Assembly: GCA_027335545.1 (NCBI GenBank)
Contig: DAHWHV010000010.1
Coordinates: 1 to 8,340, forward strand
Direction: 5' to 3'
DNA length: 8,340 nt
Origin: Clostridia bacterium
GTDB taxonomy: Bacteria; Bacillota_E; RBS10-35; JAJYVN01
In this document: piece after piece, positions 6,619 through 8,340 of the stretch
Layout: each line of letters starts with the position of its first letter
Position numbering within the stretch: position 1 is the stretch's first letter
Translations under genes and position numbers: made by a program
Notes under the pieces: model-generated
What the model saw: the letters and a program-made list of their open reading frames with translations, nothing else
What the model was told of the DNA's origin: nothing
Database searches by the model: none

Positions 6619-6625
6619 CCCCCTC
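6619..6625 (-). promoter_or_regulatory. ribosome binding site that fixes the ftsH start
   Basis: GAGGGGG on the minus strand lies 7 nt before TTG 6611-6609. It favours TTG over the in-frame ATG at 6674, which lies inside the predicted -35 element and would add 21 residues with no family resemblance. Confidence 0.7.
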
Positions 6626-6650
6626 GGCACCGGCCCAGACGGCTCAGGCG

Positions 6651-6679
6651 AGTGTAGCATAGCACCCAGGGCAAGACAA
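6651..6679 (-). promoter_or_regulatory. candidate sigma-A promoter of ftsH
   Basis: Read on the minus strand, TTGTCT (6679-6674, 4 of 6 consensus bases) is separated by exactly 17 bp from TACACT (6656-6651, 4 of 6), which is preceded by TG one base away, i.e. an extended -10. A transcript would begin near 6644 and give a leader of about 33 nt to the TTG start at 6611. An 8-bp palindrome, gaacgttc (6681-6688), sits immediately upstream of the -35. Confidence 0.55.
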
Positions 6680-6726
6680 CGAACGTTCCGACGCCTCTGG
6701 CGAGTGCGGGGGGGCGGCATGGCCCG

Positions 6727-8148
6727 TTACGAGCTCACGCGCCCCCAGTCCAAGATCAGGGCACGGCGGGTGTCCGGCCGGAGCGAGAATGCGCTGGTCT
6801 GCCGCACGCCCGCGATCCAGAGCACGCCGCCGTCGGCGTCCACGACCAGGCGGGGCAGCGGGCGCTCGCGCGGAGGAACGCCCGCCGCGCGGAGGAGTTC
6901 GCGCACGGCCCGCGGATGAGCCTCTCCGAACGGGACGACCACCTCGCCGGCCCGGGGGGCCCGAACCCCCAGGGGGAGGCGCACCGCCGCAGCGTCTCCG
7001 GCCGCCAGGGCGCTGTCGACGCGGACCCGATCCCACAACGCCTGGTCGGGCCAGGTGACCCAACGGGCCCGCACCACCCCCCCCGGCCCCGCCGCAGCCA
7101 CCCCCGGTACAGGGAGGGGACAGGGTGCCGTCGGCGGGGCGGGAGAGGCGACCAGTTGCAACCGGCCCGCGACGCGCACCGCGCGCCGGCCCCCGGGGAG
7201 GTCGGCCCCGGCACCAGGGGCCAGGGCCTGGAGGGCGAGGGACAGCGATCGCGACAAAGCCGGCAAACCCGTTTCCTCCTGCCACCACAGGGACAGCAGG
7301 CGGTGGCGCACGGCGACTGGTAGCAACGCACCGCCGTCGGCCCAGCGGAGCCCGACGGGGTCCCGGCGGGAGGCGAACGCCCGCTCCGCCCACTGGGTCA
7401 GCGCGGCATCATCCTCGGCCAGGTTTTCGGCGGCACGCAGCAACCCCTGCTCCAGCTCAGGGCCCAGAGCCGCGGTCAGGCGCGGCAGGACGAGCCGACG
7501 GGTGCGATTGCGCGGCCTGGAGACGTCGAGGTTGGTGGCGTCCTCCACATGGGGCAGCGCGCGCGCCCGCAGGTAGTCGCGGATATCGCCGGGGGCCGCG
7601 AACCACAGAGGCCTTACGAGCACGGTGTCGCCCGGCGCGCCCAGGGGTCGGCGCGGGCGGATCCCCGCGAGTCCACGCGCCCCCGCCCCCCGAGCCAGCC
7701 GCAGCAGGACGGTCTCCGCCCGGTCGCCGCGGTGGTGGCCCACGGCGATGACCCTGGCCGCGCACCGATCCGCCACGTCGCGCAAGAATCGGTAGCGCGC
7801 CTCCCGCGCCTTGGCTTCGGGGGAGCCCCCCCGGTCCGCGCCAGTCCCGGGGGAACGGGCGAGCGCGCCGTACTCCAGGGGCACGCCCAACCGCAGGCAC
7901 AGGCGCTGCACCGCGGCGCGGTCCGCCGCCGCGGCCTGCGGACCGCGCCACCCGTGGTCTACGTGGGCCGCCACCGGAATCGGCCGCCAGCTCATGGGTA
8001 GCTCGGTGAGGACGGCCAGCAGTGCCGTGGAGTCCGCCCCTCCCGAGACCCCGACGACGACGGGCTCACCCGGCCGCCAAAGGCGGAACTCCCGCACCGC
8101 GCGCGCCACCAGTTCCGAGAGGCGCTCCCCCGTCCCGCGTCCCTCCAA
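6727..8148 (-). CDS. tilS: tRNA(Ile)-lysidine synthetase TilS
   Basis: TilS is an N-type ATP pyrophosphatase that joins lysine to C34 of the CAU anticodon of tRNA-Ile2, changing its reading from AUG to AUA. The ATP-binding PP-loop is visible as GVSGGADS (SGGADS at residues 35-40 counted from TTG 8148). It is followed by HVDHG (62-66), RYRFL (118-122), [10 protein letters not shown] (137-146), and the family block [17 protein letters not shown] with a C-terminal TilS_C-like region. About 473 residues is normal for the long form with a C-terminal domain. The usual GHHxDDQAET motif has GDR in place of DDQ here. Start choice is weak: TTG 8148 gives a normal N-terminus about 34 residues before the PP-loop but lacks a good ribosome site. 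The frame stays open upstream to the window edge (GTG at 8265 is another option), and GTG 8109 or 8097 is possible downstream. Its stop is 115 nt before ftsH. The hpt gene that often lies between the two in Bacillota is absent. Confidence 0.93.
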   Translation of the reverse strand: MEGRGTGERLSELVARAVREFRLWRPGEPVVVGVSGGADSTALLAVLTELPMSWRPIPVAAHVDHGWRGPQAAAADRAAVQRLCLRLGVPLEYGALARSPGTGADRGGSPEAKAREARYRFLRDVADRCAARVIAVGHHRGDRAETVLLRLARGAGARGLAGIRPRRPLGAPGDTVLVRPLWFAAPGDIRDYLRARALPHVEDATNLDVSRPRNRTRRLVLPRLTAALGPELEQGLLRAAENLAEDDAALTQWAERAFASRRDPVGLRWADGGALLPVAVRHRLLSLWWQEETGLPALSRSLSLALQALAPGAGADLPGGRRAVRVAGRLQLVASPAPPTAPCPLPVPGVAAAGPGGVVRARWVTWPDQALWDRVRVDSALAAGDAAAVRLPLGVRAPRAGEVVVPFGEAHPRAVRELLRAAGVPPRERPLPRLVVDADGGVLWIAGVRQTSAFSLRPDTRRALILDWGRVSS

Positions 8149-8340
8149 CCCCCGGCACGCCGGGGCTGATCCACCCCACCCTCCAGTCCGCGGAGGTGGA
8201 GGCGCCGCGCCCCGCGGCACCGCTACCCTCCGCCGCGGAGGTGGAGGCGCCGCGCCTCGCGGCACCGCTACCCTCCGCCGCGGCCTCGGTGGCCCCGGTC
8301 CCGGCGGGACCGCTGGCCTGGGCCGCGGCGCGGCTGGGAG
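8066..8340 (-). CDS. possible 3' end of an upstream gene (partial, uncertain)
   Basis: One minus-strand frame is open from the window edge at 8340 to a TGA at 8066-8068. It reads as an Ala/Gly/Ser/Thr-rich tail that includes a 15-residue repeat (EGSGAARRGASTSAA, then EGSGAAGRGASTSAD). Over the first 23 codons GC at the third position is slightly the highest of the three positions, as expected for coding DNA in such a genome, whereas the tilS frame through the same repeat has its lowest GC at the third position. Against it: the frame would overlap tilS by about 80 nt, and no conserved domain is visible. A third frame stops at TAG 8268-8270 and could be the real gene end instead. In many Bacillota the gene before tilS is spoIIE or a kinase, but nothing here identifies either. 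Confidence 0.25.
   Translation of the reverse strand, partial: PSRAAAQASGPAGTGATEAAAEGSGAARRGASTSAAEGSGAAGRGASTSADWRVGWISPGVPGVGGTRDGGAPLGTGGARGAGVPPLAAG
8150..8165 (-). other. short GC hairpin directly before the tilS start
   Basis: The bases ccccgg-cacg-ccgggg form a 6-bp inverted repeat with a 4-nt loop (7 bp if a 2-nt loop is allowed). It ends 1 nt upstream of the candidate TTG start of tilS at 8148. There is no T-run after it on the minus strand, so it is not a standard intrinsic terminator. If formed in the mRNA it would occupy the place where a ribosome site for TTG 8148 should be, which is one reason that start remains uncertain. Confidence 0.45.
8188..8283. repeat. 45-bp tandem repeat, two copies plus a short remnant
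   Basis: Copy 1 is 8188-8232 and copy 2 is 8233-8277. They differ at one base (c at 8212, t at 8257). The first six bases of a third copy (ccgcgg) follow at 8278-8283. The unit length is a multiple of three, so no frame is broken. The repeat lies just before tilS and could encode a low-complexity protein tail or be untranslated. Confidence 0.95.

Noticed and set aside
6072..6662. Plus-strand open frame opposite the N-terminal half of ftsH
   Set aside because: It is antisense to the well-conserved FtsH membrane and AAA regions, and its His/Gln/Asp-rich composition is what reverse-complemented ftsH codons give.
6612..6674. ATG 6674 as the ftsH start
   Set aside because: It lies within the predicted -35 element, adds 21 residues unlike FtsH N-termini, and TTG 6611 has a good ribosome site at correct spacing.
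6681..6688. LexA/SOS box at gaacgttc
   Set aside because: The Bacillus-type box needs GAAC-N4-GTTC; here the half sites touch with no spacer.

Overview
The window is very GC-rich bacterial DNA. Every gene I can support lies on the minus strand, so transcription runs from position 8340 down to 1. In transcription order they are tilS, ftsH, an M24 (Xaa-Pro peptidase-like) gene, folB, a folK-birA fusion, coaX and the start of greA. Linkage of tilS, ftsH, folB/folK and coaX recalls the tilS-hpt-ftsH-coaX-...-fol-lysS region of Bacillota, and birA-coaX-greA recalls clostridial and moorellal neighbourhoods. Together with strong GGAGG-type ribosome sites, frequent TTG and GTG starts and high GC, this suggests a high-GC Bacillota lineage (Symbiobacterium, Thermaerobacter or Limnochordia-like). 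The species cannot be named from this sequence.

Region by region: 8340-8149 holds two copies of a 45-bp tandem repeat and perhaps the 3' end of an upstream gene. 8148-6727 is tilS. 6726-6612 holds a promoter and the ribosome site for a TTG-started ftsH. ftsH (6611-4790) is interrupted by one extra base in a run of ten G (minus strand) exactly between its ATPase and protease domains. A 119-nt spacer with three small inverted repeats precedes the M24 gene (4670-3492). folB (3439-3020), folK-birA (3018-1438) and coaX (1447-566) follow with a 1-nt gap and a 10-nt overlap, as a tight operon. A 210-nt non-coding stretch leads to a full-consensus sigma-A type promoter (TTGACA, 18 bp, TATAAT) for greA, of which only the N-terminus is inside the window.

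The genes are mostly housekeeping: tRNA-Ile modification, membrane protein quality control, folate synthesis (FolB and FolK steps), biotin ligation and biotin gene control, CoA synthesis and transcript-cleavage rescue of RNA polymerase. The unexpected features are the FolK-BirA fusion in one reading frame without a usable start for BirA, an M24 protein that has lost three of the five metal ligands of its family, the ftsH frame break at a homopolymer, and a lysine/arginine/proline-rich reading frame that could extend GreA by 52 residues, starting just downstream of the perfect promoter. No mobile element, CRISPR array, tRNA or rRNA was seen.
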